NCBI GenBank assembly: GCA_024643445.1
Contig: JAHEMX010000253.1
Span: 1 to 5,935, forward strand
Length of the DNA: 5,935 nt
Reading direction: 5' to 3'
Source of the DNA: Desulfobulbaceae bacterium
GTDB lineage: Bacteria > Desulfobacterota > Desulfobulbia > Desulfobulbales > Desulfocapsaceae
The notes under the pieces were generated by a model. It had not been told where the DNA came from and did no database searches. It was given only the letters and a program-made list of their open reading frames with translations. Shown piece by piece: positions 5,604 to 5,935 of this stretch (its first letter is position 1; each line of letters opens with the position of its first letter). A program made the position numbers and the translations under genes.

Positions 5604-5935
5604 TCAGGCGGAAATCATCTTGGACAACTGCTGGATAATGATCCTGGCAGCCAAAAAAAACAGAAGCACGTTAAAGGCGATCAAAAAACTCCGGTCCGAT
5701 ATTGTATTGAGCAGCAGCTTGCCGATGTAAATACCCGGTACAACCGCAAGAACCAGGCATAACAGCAAGGTGCCGTAGTCCATGACATTTATCCCGATCA
5801 TGCCGAAAAGAACTATTTTCACGCTATGCTCCAGCAGGGAGCAGAACGATTTCGTGCCGATCATGGCCTCCTTGATAATACCCTGCCTGACATAAAACGG
5901 TGAGGTGAGCGGTCCGCTTGCACCAAAAAAAATCC
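5604..5935 (-). CDS. TauE/SafE family membrane exporter, N-terminus beyond window
   Basis: The C-terminal 109 residues of a membrane protein whose start lies past the right edge; the frame stays open upstream of the internal ATG at 5862-5864, so that ATG is not the gene start. Seen: GASGPLTSPFYVRQGIIKEA, then IGTKSF, a helix ending HSVKIVLFG, two further membrane helices (LLLCLVLAVVPGIYIGKLLL and FLIAFNVLLFFLAARII), and a short polar tail. This order, with G-x-S-G-P, a conserved T in a helix, H-x-x-K-I and the G-x-x-x-G-K helix, is that of the second half of TauE/SafE (DUF81) proteins. Family members export sulfite, sulfoacetate or other organic anions, but substrates are mostly unassigned. 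The ligand of the ModA-like protein downstream might be related, which is only a guess from position. Confidence 0.82.
   Translation of the reverse strand, partial: IFFGASGPLTSPFYVRQGIIKEAMIGTKSFCSLLEHSVKIVLFGMIGINVMDYGTLLLCLVLAVVPGIYIGKLLLNTISDRSFLIAFNVLLFFLAARIIIQQLSKMISA

Noticed and set aside
1..5935. CRISPR array, tRNA or rRNA genes
   Set aside because: No regularly spaced direct repeats, no cloverleaf with a proper T-loop, and no rRNA-like segment were seen on either strand.

Overview
The window looks like a piece of a Gram-negative chromosome, probably proteobacterial or Desulfobacterota. It encodes a Sec-exported periplasmic binding protein, a CHASE4 transmembrane sensor, a DmeF-type metal exporter and a TauE/SafE-type exporter. 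The exact lineage cannot be read from the sequence. All five supported genes lie on the minus strand, so in transcription order they run from right to left. None are tightly packed: gaps range from about 140 to 600 bases, so this is a row of separately expressed accessory genes rather than one operon. Base composition is mosaic. The two left-hand genes (sensor and metal exporter) are AT-leaning, the large central gene and the binding-protein gene are clearly GC-rich, and the far-right exporter fragment is intermediate.

Layout, right to left: (1) the C-terminal part of a TauE/SafE family membrane protein, running off the right edge. (2) A 248-residue ModA-like periplasmic substrate-binding protein with a strong ribosome binding site. 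No permease or ATPase gene is visible. (3) About 500 bases without a convincing gene but rich in inverted repeats, including a perfect 11-base one, followed by a near-consensus sigma-70 promoter. (4) A large unrecognised membrane protein with five predicted membrane helices, a duplicated globular domain carrying a GYPAN motif, and six C-x7-C Sel1/Hcp-like repeats. (5) A DmeF-type cation diffusion facilitator (Co/Ni/Zn-type efflux) with a histidine-rich loop. (6) A short GC-rich gap with weak resemblance to an integron attC site. (7) The N-terminal two-thirds or so of a CHASE4-HAMP sensor, cut by the left edge before its output domain.

The most interesting object is the central protein (about 2319-4112). 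Positive charges in the membrane segments and six regularly spaced cysteine pairs independently place its soluble part in the periplasm, where the cysteines could form disulfides. The combination of polytopic membrane anchor, duplicated pilin-like domain and Hcp-like cysteine repeats is not one I recognise. The remaining genes are members of familiar families; a shared theme of envelope transport and sensing is visible, but a common pathway cannot be shown.
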